Source: Eudorina sp. 2006-703-Eu-15 (Eukaryota > Chlorophyta > Chlorophyceae > Chlamydomonadales > Volvocaceae). From it: DNA of 64,000 bases. The notes beneath the pieces are model-generated. The model did not search any database and was not told the origin of the DNA. It was given only the letters and a program-made list of their open reading frames with translations. Shown here piece by piece: positions 1 through 9,438 of this stretch (its first letter is position 1; each line of letters starts with the position of its first letter). The position numbers were made by a program, and so were the translations under genes. The stretch spans positions 1 through 64,000 of the forward strand of contig BDSI01000094.1 in the NCBI GenBank assembly GCA_003117195.1, read 5' to 3'.

Positions 1-1699
1 CTTTCTGCTTGCTGTTGCACTTGCCGGCAGCGCGGCCGCGCCGCACGCGCCTGCGCGCCGTCGCTTTCCTTACTCTGCTACGCAGGTACCACGCACGTAA
101 GTATAATGAGTTATGGCTGGGTGTGCCGGGCCGTTATCTGGGTTTATTTCTTTTTTTCAATTTAACCTCTCGCTCAGCGGGTGGCGAAATTTATAAACAA
201 TGCCCCGCTGTACGTCTCCGGGCCAGCCAGCCTGGCTGCCAAGGCAGTTAAGGCGCTCCTTGTAGTAGGTGTCGTACAGTGGTCGGCCCTGCTCCTCAAA
301 TACGGTGCGAAGCACTGTCCCAGCATCTCGAGAAGCCTTTGCCGGCTCTCACCTACTACACTCCTTCGCGACGAAGGTCAGTCTGGAACGTTTCAAAAAC
401 GTATACAGCCTGGAGAGCCGCTTGCGTCCATGCAAGCGTGCGCGCCTGGAACGTGCAGCGGAGTGCACTTCGTACCTTGTCTTTTTTTTGCTTTTAACCC
501 CTGTCTGCTCGGACGTTGTGCAGCCGCGGCGGCTGACCAGGGCTTGGGGAGCGCGGCGCAAGCCGGTGAGTTTGTATTCAGGCCAAGGGTTTGGGGTTTG
601 CTTACGGGCCTGAGCACCAGCCCTAGCATCCCGCGGTTGGGCTATCGCTAAATGCGCGGCACAGTACATACGCTGGCCCTGGCGGGGATCCACCTCCGCC
701 GCTGTGGCACAGCTGCGCGGACCCATGACTGCCCTCAATGCGTATGATGGTAGTTGTTTGCCTGCGACCTTGAAGCTGCACTCTCACTGGGATCAATCTC
801 TGCAGGGCACTTCCACGCACGAGGCCGTAGGGTGGGGATCGGCACGCGGTTTGTTGGGGACCGACAGCAGAGTGGGGTCATCACGTATTGGGGCGGGTGG
901 GTAGTTGGAGGGGCACTGTTCTGACACCCGAGCAGGCAACGCCGCGCCCCACAGCGTCGCCTGCTCGGGGTGTCAGAACAGTGCCCCTCCAATGGGGAGG
1001 CGGGGCTACCATCCAAGCTTGACGAGGTCCTTTCCGTGAAACCTCCCTCAAAGCAGTGCGTAGCCTTGCGTAGTCTTGAGTCCTGACCTTCAATGGGCTC
1101 ACATGAGATTTAACCCAGCAAGTATTGCACGTTGAGCTCGCGACTTCCACCTTGCGAACCATTGGTTCGTTCAGGAAGGTGTCCCCATCACTCGTCGCCT
1201 CATGCACTTTCCTGGCCAACATCCTCATTTTAATAGAAGTTCTATACCAAATGAGCTTCAAGCGCGACCAGCAACGGTGCTTGCAAAGAAGCTGGATGGG
1301 CATTCTTTGGTATACTTATGCGAAGGCTGCCAGGACTACGCGTATGGCACTTGTCGCGCTAACAGTCAAGAAGTACAAAAACATCAATGTGGTCAGATTG
1401 GACTCAATGTCGGAATGTGTCTGAGTGTGTACGGACACGGACACGGAGTGTGTACGGACACGCTGCCCGTGATGGCACGACCTGGCACCTCTAGCCAAAC
1501 AAGAGTTTGGGAAGGGTTCGCGGCGATATGCCGCCCCATACCCAACAGCGCATTCGTGGTTTGTATCTGGTGTGCTTGTTTCTGGTGGTTGCGAGCATGT
1601 CTGGGAGGTGTGCGTACCGTATCGCGTAGGGAGGTGTGCATACCGTGTCGTGTGAGGCAGGGACAAATGCTTTGGTGGCTTTGGCATCAATGGGAAGGT
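1..1699. other. Repeat-rich stretch with no recognised gene (left copy; counterpart 28601-30310)
   Basis: No reading frame here matches a family I recognise. It contains a long perfect hairpin (905-992), a short array built on TACGGACACGG (about 1425-1470), and at about 624-790 a diverged inverted relative of the module at 2690-2900. Several bases differ by one-nucleotide indels between the two copies, which argues against conserved coding. Confidence 0.6.
905..992. repeat. Palindromic hairpin 1 (left copy)
   Basis: Two arms of about 34 bases face each other around a loop of about 21 bases. The left arm begins TTGGAGGGGCACTG and the right arm ends CAGTGCCCCTCCAA. One arm lacks a single C present in the right-copy version. 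It could be a small foldback element or an inverted-repeat artefact; no coding capacity. Confidence 0.9.
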
Positions 1700-2010
1700 C
1701 GCGAAGGGAGTTGGCTAGCCAACCGAACTAAAACAAACAACGAAACTGAACGCCGCGAATACAATTCGGTACAAGCGTTCAATTATCCAAACTCGTGCTA
1801 CAGGAAACCGATAGCCGGCGACGTTTCTCCGAGACTCGGCGGCTGTATTCGGCGGCAGGAATCCTATACTCGGCGCGAGGATCGTCATCTCATTTCGGTA
1901 TTGGCAGTACAGTTTCGGCGCGAACGGGTCTTTATTGGATTAACACAGTGAAACTGTAAATTAATCAAGAAGTAAGATCTTTATAGGAGTATATATATAT
2001 TTTTTCCAGT
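1700..2010 (+). promoter_or_regulatory. AT-richer upstream region with TATA run, probable promoter of nuclease-like gene A
   Basis: About 300 bases are clearly poorer in GC than the surroundings and end in an alternating TA run followed by T6 (about 1989-2007). This lies about 150 bases before the ATG at 2153, a plausible core-promoter position. In the right copy the TA run is longer by a few bases (about 30605-30625). The promoter role is inferred from position and composition only. Confidence 0.4.
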
Positions 2011-2152
2011 CAGGAGACCCCAACTTGCCAGGTCACCGCGCGGTCACCTCGGCCGTCCCGCTGATCGAAACAGTGCTCCCAAGCTATGAGCAGTACCATG
2101 TAGGTCGCCACAGGAGCGTCCGAAACCAAATCGCCTGGGAACGGACCTTGAT

Positions 2153-5100
2153 ATGTACACCATTCGCGAAGCTCTTCTTCGGGTCCCGGGAGAGAATGAC
2201 ATCTCCATCCAGCCTATTATTCGCGCTCTTTCCGAGCATGGCTTTCAAGAGCATGAACAGGCTGGCGGCGCCTTCATTTTGCTAGATCCAGACCAACCGG
2301 CAGGCCTCAACACTCGGCAGAAATGCGCGCTAAAGGCTGCAATCAAAGGTGCGCTACACGCTTGTCCATGCCTAGAATGAAGGACCTGGTTGCGTTCGAG
2401 CGGCTCTTGCCCTCCCGCACCATCCCGCACGCTCGCTCGTCGTGCAGTTGTGGCGGATGCCCTGGGCGAGGGGAGCGCGACAGGAGCTGGTAAGAAATTG
2501 ACGGTCGGATCGGACTTATGGGGTACTTCGGGGGCAGCCAACTGCACGAGTTCGGACAAGGCACAGTAGCATAGCTGTACTTAATCTGGAAACCCATTCT
2601 ATCGCATAGCTGTCTGAACGTCGGTGCACCAAGTGAACTGCGTACGTGCATCCCCTCGTGTGATTTTGTATTCGCCGGGGTAGCGTCCTGCGGTTGGGCT
2701 CTCGCAAAGAGCGCTGCACAATTCGCTGGCCATCGCAGGCAGTTTTAAGGCAATACGCATTGAGGATAGTCGTGGTTCCGCGCAGCTGTGCCCACAGCGG
2801 TGTATTTGTGAACTTGTTTGCCCGAGAAGCTGCATTCCCGCTGTGCCTCCCCCTGCTGTGGGAAATGGTAGCGATTGTCCAGGTGTCTCTGTAAACGCAG
2901 CACTGCTGGTGTAGGATTCGGGCTTGTACCTTACACTCTTGTGCGGTCCGTAAGGGGCGCTGCTGAACTTTGCTCAAGCCAGTTGCGTGTACAGAGGCTC
3001 TTAAAGCTGCCGCACCCGCCGCGCGTCAGCGCTCCGCCCCGCCTGTAGCTGTCGTGCACTTTGAACCTAGCTAGACTGCTCTGGTAAACATTTTACAGAG
3101 CCCGGCCGCTCCCCTGTCTTGCATAATCGACAGCGGCTGGCGCGGCCGCCACCACGAGCACAGCAGCGGTCGGTCAGTCCCAGAGATACTTCAAGTGTCG
3201 CGTCGGCCTGCCCTGATGCTCAAATTGGACATCCCCCTGCGCCACGCGCCAGCAATTACTGCAATCACTGCACCCCACTCCGTGGCACCAGACCCCACCC
3301 CACCCCGCGCGTAAGACCGCATCAAGCAGGGGTTCGTGGCGTTGGGCGATGTGGTGCCACGTGCGCGGGAGAGCTGTCTTATTGTGTCGGTTCATGTCAG
3401 ATCTTGTCGTGCGGAGTTCGGAAATGTATGGACAGGACAACAAATCGGCCCATGTGCGGCCCATGGCGACGCGGCACAGGATGGCATTTTTGACGATTTC
3501 TTGGACAATGGCTTGGGGGCTCTGGAAGGCCTGCTGGGCAGTGGGGCAAGGGCACGGGGACGGACCCCTGATGTCCGGATGTAGCCCACCAAGCAAGATA
3601 GGAGCCATGAGTGGGAGGCGTGGGGCAGGGTCGGCGGTAGTTAGTCAGGGCTGAGGGGTTCGGGTCCTGCACGGCAGGAGCCGGTGAATTTTCGTTGGAA
3701 TGGCTCCAGGGATCTGCCCACAGGCGACTTCACCTGAATCAAAGCACCAGCCCTAGCACCCCGCGGCGGTTCATTACGTATGCGATCATGCTACAGTGAA
3801 GAGTGCGGCGGAGTAGGCTGGCCATCGTGGGGATCCACCTCTGCGCTATGTCTGAGCGCTCACCCTCCTGAACCTTGCAGCGGCATGCAGCTCCTAACCT
3901 ACACATATCCCCGTTCATTCCCATGTTGGGCAGCCTCGGCGGCTGGACTGGGCGTGCAGAGCGCGGCAGGGGTGGATATGGCGACTCTGCGCCAAGTCGC
4001 GCGTGAGGCGGCTCAGGCAGCGCTGGAGGCACAGGCGGCTCCCCGCAAGCCCAAGCCTTTCTCAAGCGTCGGCAATACGGAGGCTGTCCAGTTCCTGGCC
4101 GACCTGAATTTGGCGCAGATCGATGGTAACGCTTTATTTGCGGGTGAGGTGCAGCTACCTGATCAGATGCCCGAAATCAGCGGCTTTGACATGTCTGGCT
4201 ACAAAACCGAGAACGAGGCCACAGGAGCGCTGCTCGAGCACCATAAGAAGCAGCTGACGCTCCTGGGTGTTCGGTTTGGCCGGTCGGGCTTCGACATCTA
4301 CAACATCCGCAGCTTCACAAATGACGCCCTGTTGATTAAAAAAGGCAACAAGGCCTTCAGCGGGATCTTCGACGGTTTAATAGCGCCTTACGGCCTGGGG
4401 CGAACCTATTCCATGAGGCAATGCCGCATCGTTTATGAGCACAAAAAGCCGGAGGTAAGGTGTAACGTGTTTTACTGTCGTGCAGACTCTGTACAGCATG
4501 AACATGTCACGTGGCATGAGGTCCTGTCGTGCACTTGTGTATGTAGCACGTCGTGTTGTGAAGAAACGTTCTGTGCTTTCCACTGGTGCCGCTGGTTCGG
4601 CGCACAGGCGCTCGACGGATCTCAGGGCCAGGCGATTCTTGAGCTGCTGGCCGCGTGCGCCTATGGGCCGTGCCCTGTGCTGGTGGACCTGACGGACGGC
4701 ATGAGGCACATCGTGTACACCATACGCGGCCGGGAGGTCATTTCGTGGACTGAGCTGACCCCAAAGCAGGTGGGGAGCTAGGGTGGCGGGATGTTACTTA
4801 CTTGAGGCGGTCGGGTGAAGATGAAGTATTGCCGTGCTAGTAAGCTGCTGGCATTTTACATCCACCTGCAGGCGTACTATCTGCAGGCGCAGCACCTCAT
4901 GTCTTCTGAATTCCTTGCTAAGCGGACGCTGACGGTTGATCAAATTCCGGAGGAGGAGCAGGAGTGGATGCGCCCCGTGCACCAGCTGCGCCCGGAGTCG
5001 GGGCTGCTCGAGCAGCTCGAGTCGACCATTCCGTTCCTGCCGCCGGACGAGCGCGTGGACACGGCACTGGAGCTCATCCATGCGTGGACACAGGCGCAGC

Positions 5101-5153
5101 AGCCGGCGCCGCCGATGCAACTCCCCGACAGCATCCAGGCCTTCTACGCGTGA
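2153..5153 (+). CDS. SAM-like / PD-(D/E)XK nuclease-like protein, copy A
   Basis: Four exons are predicted: 2153-2348, 3970-4454, 4608-4769 and 4872-5153, giving 374 aa. All joins are GT-AG and in phase (1, 0, 0). Residues 1-66 form a short helical, SAM-like domain (REALLRV... GLNTRQKCALKAAIKG). Exons 2-3 carry a PD-(D/E)XK-like core: D200 in IFDG, then E222-x-K224 in YEHKKPE, then QGQAILELL and VLVDLTDG, the usual order of this fold. Exon 4 is charged and rich in Glu/Pro (PEEEQEWM...). I infer a metal-dependent nuclease or a nuclease-derived effector; Crinkler/RHS-type eukaryotic effectors have comparable architectures. The exon 2 frame is open well upstream, so an internal start at 3978 is possible. 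The gene body is almost identical to copy B while the flanks match copy C. Confidence 0.7.
3741..3850 (+). repeat. Recurring intronic module (CCTAGCA..CCGCGG ... GGGGATCCACCTC)
   Basis: A motif order CCCTAGCAyCCCGCGG, then GCTGGCC, then GGGGATCCACCTC recurs at about 620-700 and here, with a shorter relative at about 2690-2740 (TGCGGTTGGGCTCTCGC ... GCTGGCCATCG). Copies of this module in B (about 23363-23455) and in the right block lie at the equivalent positions. It marks an old dispersed repeat, or a regulatory module inside intron 1 of the nuclease-like genes. Function unknown. Confidence 0.45.
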
Positions 5154-6363
5154 GCTGTGGTAGGTGGGTCAGATGATGTGTGGGGCATGCAAGAACCAGC
5201 GGTCCATCCAGTTGGGCGCGGCAGACAGTAGTAGTGCCGCCAGAGACACAACCCATGTGCGCCTGTAGCGCCTGCGCCTGCACCTCATGTGCGGAGTTAA
5301 CACTAGGCACGCTCGTTACGCAGGAGGAGAGGCATCCGTGGTTTGACATGGGCAGGAGGAGTCCGGGGGGAGGCGCATGTGGGTGGAGAACCTCGCCCTA
5401 CAGTCTCGTGTTGCCTGCGACCACCCTAACTAACCCACAGGCATCACTGCTGCTGCACCATCCAATGTGCTCCGCCGTCCATGGTCCGCTTCTGTTCGTC
5501 CTGTGGACTGCGGACTGCGGGTTGCGGACCGCGGGCTGCGGACTGCGGACCTGCAGATGGTGTCAAGGAGGGTCCTGGGAGGCTGCAGTGGGCTGTGACG
5601 GCGCTAGCTGGCGCAGCTGAGCGAGGTGCCGGCGACAGTGGCAGTGCGCAACCTGGTGGAGAACGAGTGAAGGGTCCAGGAGGGCCATGTGCACGGGCTG
5701 GGGCCGGTGCGGCGGGGAAGGCAATATTTGGCAGTGAACCGGCGAGGCGAGTGGGTGCTGTTGTTGAAGAGGAGAGGCTGAGAAGACGCGCGGGCGGCTG
5801 GCAGCGCTTTACGGCAAGGACTGTCACGTATGACCGCGAGCAGCTCGCTCCCGGACGCGAACCCGCTGCTGCTGTTGCCTGAGCGAGCAGCTACTGTGCG
5901 TGGTCCAGCATGGGCAAGTCGAGCGAGCGCGTCTGCGGCGCGATGGTGGTAATGATCATGGCAATGATGATGGTGGTGGTTCCCCGCTGGGCTGCTGAGG
6001 CCTGCAGGGAGTGCTAGTTGCGCCAGTACGTGTGGGCTGCAAGCTTGATGCAGCGACAAGGCACGGGGGAATACTGGGCCGTATGAGGGATCAGCGGGCA
6101 GCCCTGCAAATAGACGCATTATCGCTCCTGGAGTTGGGGTATCTTCATGTTTCGTGGTATGAGGAAAGCAGGACGTGCGTGTGGTCTTGAGATATTGGGA
6201 GGGTGGCCTGCATACCGAGGCAGACGACTGGTCACTGCCTCACACTTTCGGATGGGCGCACTCGGTGATGCGCGGCGGTTGAATTCTGGCACATTTGAAT
6301 GATCCCTGACAGGTCATTGTATATTACAAAGGGGATAGCTTGCACCTGGGCACAACCCATCGG
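5154..6363. other. Non-coding stretch downstream of gene A (counterpart 33794-35004)
   Basis: No supported gene. It includes the 3' flank of the nuclease-like gene and the TGCGGAC array; from about 5903 it is sequence absent from copy B. Open frames on both strands are GC-driven and shift between copies. Confidence 0.5.
5502..5555 (+). repeat. TGCGGAC-type tandem repeat downstream of gene A
   Basis: Short degenerate tandem units of GGACTGC / GGGTTGC / GGACCGC. In copy B (about 25116-25181) the array is longer by about two units; in copy C (about 34142-34195) it equals A. This difference bounds the A/B gene-conversion tract on its right side. Confidence 0.75.
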
Positions 6364-6471
6364 GAGCTGACGCTTGGGCGAATTCCGGAGGAGGAGCAGG
6401 CGTGGATGTGCCCCCTGCACCAGCTGCGCCCGGAGTCGGGGCTGCGTGAGCAGCTCAAGTCGGGATTTTAG
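6364..6471 (+). pseudogene. Orphan fragment of nuclease-family last exon (left copy)
   Basis: The translation reads ELTLGRIPEEEQAWMCPLHQ..., clearly the same segment as exon 4 of genes A-C (LTVDQIPEEEQEWMRPVHQ). It breaks into a TAG stop after QLKSGF. No other exon of the family is adjacent, so this is a remnant of a fourth family member. Confidence 0.85.
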
Positions 6472-6574
6472 CTGGGTCCCCCTTCACCAGGGCCTCGCGC
6501 TCCTCGGCCGGCAGCTCCACACCATGTGTGTGAGAACGTTAAATTGTTTCCATGTGCATGTGTGTGCACACTTG

Positions 6575-6645
6575 CATTTCATGGCAGGTGCACTTAAGTA
6601 ATGCACCGGTGCATTACTTACGTGCACCGTACCTGCCATGAAATG
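6575..6645. repeat. Palindromic hairpin 2 (left copy)
   Basis: An inverted repeat of two arms of about 35 bases with almost no loop, from CATTTCATGGCAGG to CCTGCCATGAAATG, centred on CACCGGTG. Copy B (around 25565) has only one of the two arms at this site, so the palindrome arose in, or was lost from, one lineage. Confidence 0.9.
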
Positions 6646-6871
6646 GCGCGGGGCGCGGCTTTCACGGCATGTAGATACCATGAAGTCGCGTTTGTTACTG
6701 CGGTGCGCATGTGAAGGCGTTGTTGTATGTGAGGTGTGTCGGCACACGTGTCAACCAGCCGGGTTTGCTGGGCATGTGCCATGGGGCCCACCCACCGGGC
6801 GCAATGTATGTATGTAGTTGCTCGCATGACATCAACGCAGCAGTATGTGTGGCTGTCATGAAGCCTTTGTG

Positions 6872-7940
6872 AATGAATGAACGTTACAGCGGACCCCAAC
6901 GGGATCATCGGTGTATACCAGGGCAAGCCCCAGCACGCCCCACCCCCAGGACGGCAGGTCACCGCCACACCACAACGCCGCACCCAAAGAAAACACACCG
7001 GGCCATAACCCCACCCAGTCAGACACCGAAGCAAGCAGAGGCGCGCAGCGGGGCAACACTACCAAAGGGATAGGCACAGCCGCGGGCATAAAGCCAAGCA
7101 CAGGAGAAGTTGCCCACACAGGCACCCCATTACCCAACCACCACCACCCCTGAGGCACCCAGCGCTGCACCCTCTCGAGGTCTTGGAAGACCCACGCCTG
7201 GCTCGTGACACTGCCCAGCGACTGCTAGCGGTGTAACCCGCGTCATAAGAAATAACATGGCCAAACACCAACATGCCAAACGGGAGCCTTGCCTCCTACC
7301 CAATCTGAGGGTAGGCCCGGTCCCCACCTTGAACCGCGGGTCGGAGAGCCCTCACGCGAGCATCATCAAACTCACCGTGAACCGCCTGCTTCTTTCCCGT
7401 AGTCCGTGTCTTCGTACGGGTCTTCGTTGCAGTACGCAGACAGAGGGCGGGGGAACCCGCGCCTCATCCTTCATCTCCCGCACACCGCAAGACTCTCCCC
7501 GCCACTTTCAAGAAAGGGTGGAAAGGGCCCACTGAGCTCCAACCCCATCTCGGTAGCCCCAGCAGGGCGAACCCGTGAAGGCGCCCCAAAAGTCTGAGAT
7601 TGCGCGCCGCTCCCCTTGCTCTGCCAGTTCCGGTCCCGGCCGGATCGTCTGACCCTGACCAGGTGCTGACCGACGCAGGGTGGCCGCCATGAATCGGCGA
7701 CCAGTCTCCATGGCTGCGATCGCGGCCAACACCACCACATCCCATACAACTTGCTCCACGGGTGGCGGGGGTTCCGCCAACCAGACATGCGGCCTCCGTA
7801 TCCGTGCCCCTAGGCGCGATCTGGGCCACTCGGCACGACTAGAAATGGTGCTGGCGGGGTGTCTCTGACCCCCCGCCTTCCGCTGGGTATCCCCCGCATC
7901 CACAACGCGCCACCCTCGCGTGTCTCATATGGGAATTGTG
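6872..7940 (-). mobile_element. Inverted, truncated LINE 3' fragment (left copy)
   Basis: Minus-strand translation of about 7400-7900 reads HVWLAEPPPPVEQVVWDVVVLAAIAA, then DFWGAFTGSP, then HPFLKVAGRVLR. This matches in order the LINE tail at 20800-21110 (HLWLVIAPPGIRQVVWDVVALAALAA, HVWDTVTALP, HPFLCGVSGRVVL). Copy B lacks the whole 6872-7940 segment and joins its flanks directly, so it represents the empty site. TTGTG occurs at both ends (6867-6871 and 7936-7940) and may be a target-site duplication. One frame break near 7590 is absent from the right copy. Confidence 0.8.
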
Positions 7941-8920
7941 TAAGTGCGGCGCAGACAGGCACCTGAGTTTAGCATGGACGTAACCGTTGCAAGGTGGACC
8001 CCTATCCCGACGGGGTGTTCCAACGGGCCCAGATAGCTCGTAGGTGTCTCGTCTCATCAACCCCTACCAAGGCCTGCGCACCCATCCTCCATCACCTGTG
8101 GGGGGGAGTCACGCAGCCATACCAGCCACTACACCAGGTTACCAGCGCCGTACTTTCTGTAGATGCTGCGTCGACCTGTCGCCATCCCCAGCAGGTAGTG
8201 CCCCTTCATGGTTCCCCTTCGCCGCCCCCCCGTCCGATTCGACCCACTCCGACGCGCCGCGCTTGCGGGCTGCCATGCCGCGGTTGATGTGCAGTACGGC
8301 CCAGTCCGGATACAAGGTGATGGCCTCGGTGTCCTTCTGTTGGCCCCGACGCGGTTGGGGTGGGGCAGGAGTGGGAGGTTGGGGGAGAGAGAAATCGGTA
8401 GAGGCGGAGAGGTAGAGAGGGGTCGGGTACGAAGGGTTTTACGTGCCGCGGCTGGCACACGGGGCTGGCCGCCCGTCCAGCGGACGACGGATGGCAGGGG
8501 GCGCGGCAGGGGGTTGGGCCCGGGGGGTAGAAGAAGGGTGCGGGGCTGCTGGCGCAATGTACGGCAACACCCACTGACGCATGCGACCGGATACCCCTGA
8601 GGAGTGGAAATGATGGAGTGAAGGTGTCCATGGACAAGTGGGACCCACGTCCAACGGCGCCTCCATGCCGCGCGCAAAGGATTAAAATGGAGCAGCAGCT
8701 CGATCACGACGAGCTCTCTTCAACGAAGAGCTCTTCTCCACGTTACCCTGGTATAGTCGCAAGGTGCTGAGCTTGGTGCCGCTACTGGCCCCTGAGCCCC
8801 ACGTGCATTTTGTGTGTGTGTGTGGGAGCATACATTCCTTTGGACTGAACCACCGAATGCTCGTCCGCCCTATCCACCATTCCTGCACCTCATTCAGCGG
8901 CTCACCACTGCCTGCTCACA
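7941..8920. other. Unassigned sequence (counterpart 36583-37562)
   Basis: No family recognised on either strand. Contains a GT run (about 8812-8824) and a CGACGAGCTCTC / GAAGAGCTCTTC palindromic patch near 8708-8740. Long open frames on both strands look like GC-content effects. Confidence 0.5.
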
Positions 8921-9331
8921 GGCACTCTTCCCAACAGCAGCGGCGGCGCAGTGTCCAAAGGCCCGGACTTCAGGAGCCTGGTCGGCCTGCACGTGAGTGT
9001 AGCCTGGCACGAGGAGGGGCGGAACCCGCGCGACGTGCAGGATACCCGGGACCAGGGCGCCAGCAGCAGCGGCGGGGTGGCAGCAGATGCCGGCGGGACT
9101 ATCGAGGAGACCGACCATTGGTCGGCCGTGGAGCCGATCATGGGCAGCCGCACCCACAGCGCAAAGCGGACAGCTGCGGCCAAGGGGCGGGCGGATTATG
9201 CCGCGGAGATGGACGACGTCCTTCAGAACGTGGAGCACAAGGGGCAACTGCCGATCTTCGTTCCCACGGCCAAGCTTATCGGGCTGCTGCTCAGAAAATT
9301 GAAAGTGAAGCGCGAAGCCCTAGTGGCATGA
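8921..9331 (+). other. Unrecognised open frame, possible last exon (left copy)
   Basis: A frame ends in ...KLIGLLLRKLKVKREALVA at a TGA (9329-9331). It has no ATG start and may be an exon entered from a CTCACAG acceptor near 8921, possibly with a small intron at a GTGAGT around 8992. The encoded segment is hydrophilic with a basic, amphipathic end. The two copies have identical sequence here, so conservation cannot be judged. No family recognised. Confidence 0.3.
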
Positions 9332-9365
9332 GCAGCAGACGCCTGCTGCAGTGGGTGGGGGGCAT

Positions 9366-9438
9366 AATTTAGCTTGCTCACGCATGTTGCGAACATTACA
9401 GCCACTAACGTTCGCAACATGCGTGAGCAAGCTGAATT
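9366..9438. repeat. Palindromic hairpin 3 (left copy)
   Basis: Two 29-base arms (AATTtAGCTTGCTCACGC... and ...GCGTGAGCAAGCTGAATT) around a 15-base loop, with one mismatch. Starts about 35 bases after the end of the 8921-9331 frame. Could be a foldback element or a stem in the 3' part of a transcript. Confidence 0.9.

Noticed and set aside
1..651. Frames around 181-651 resembling a short membrane-like peptide (KALLVVGVVQWSALLLKYG)
   Set aside because: No ATG start, frame changed by one-base indels between the two copies, no recognisable family.
5444..5882. Overlapping frames on both strands across the TGCGGAC array
   Set aside because: Repeat-driven open frames; array length varies between copies A and B.
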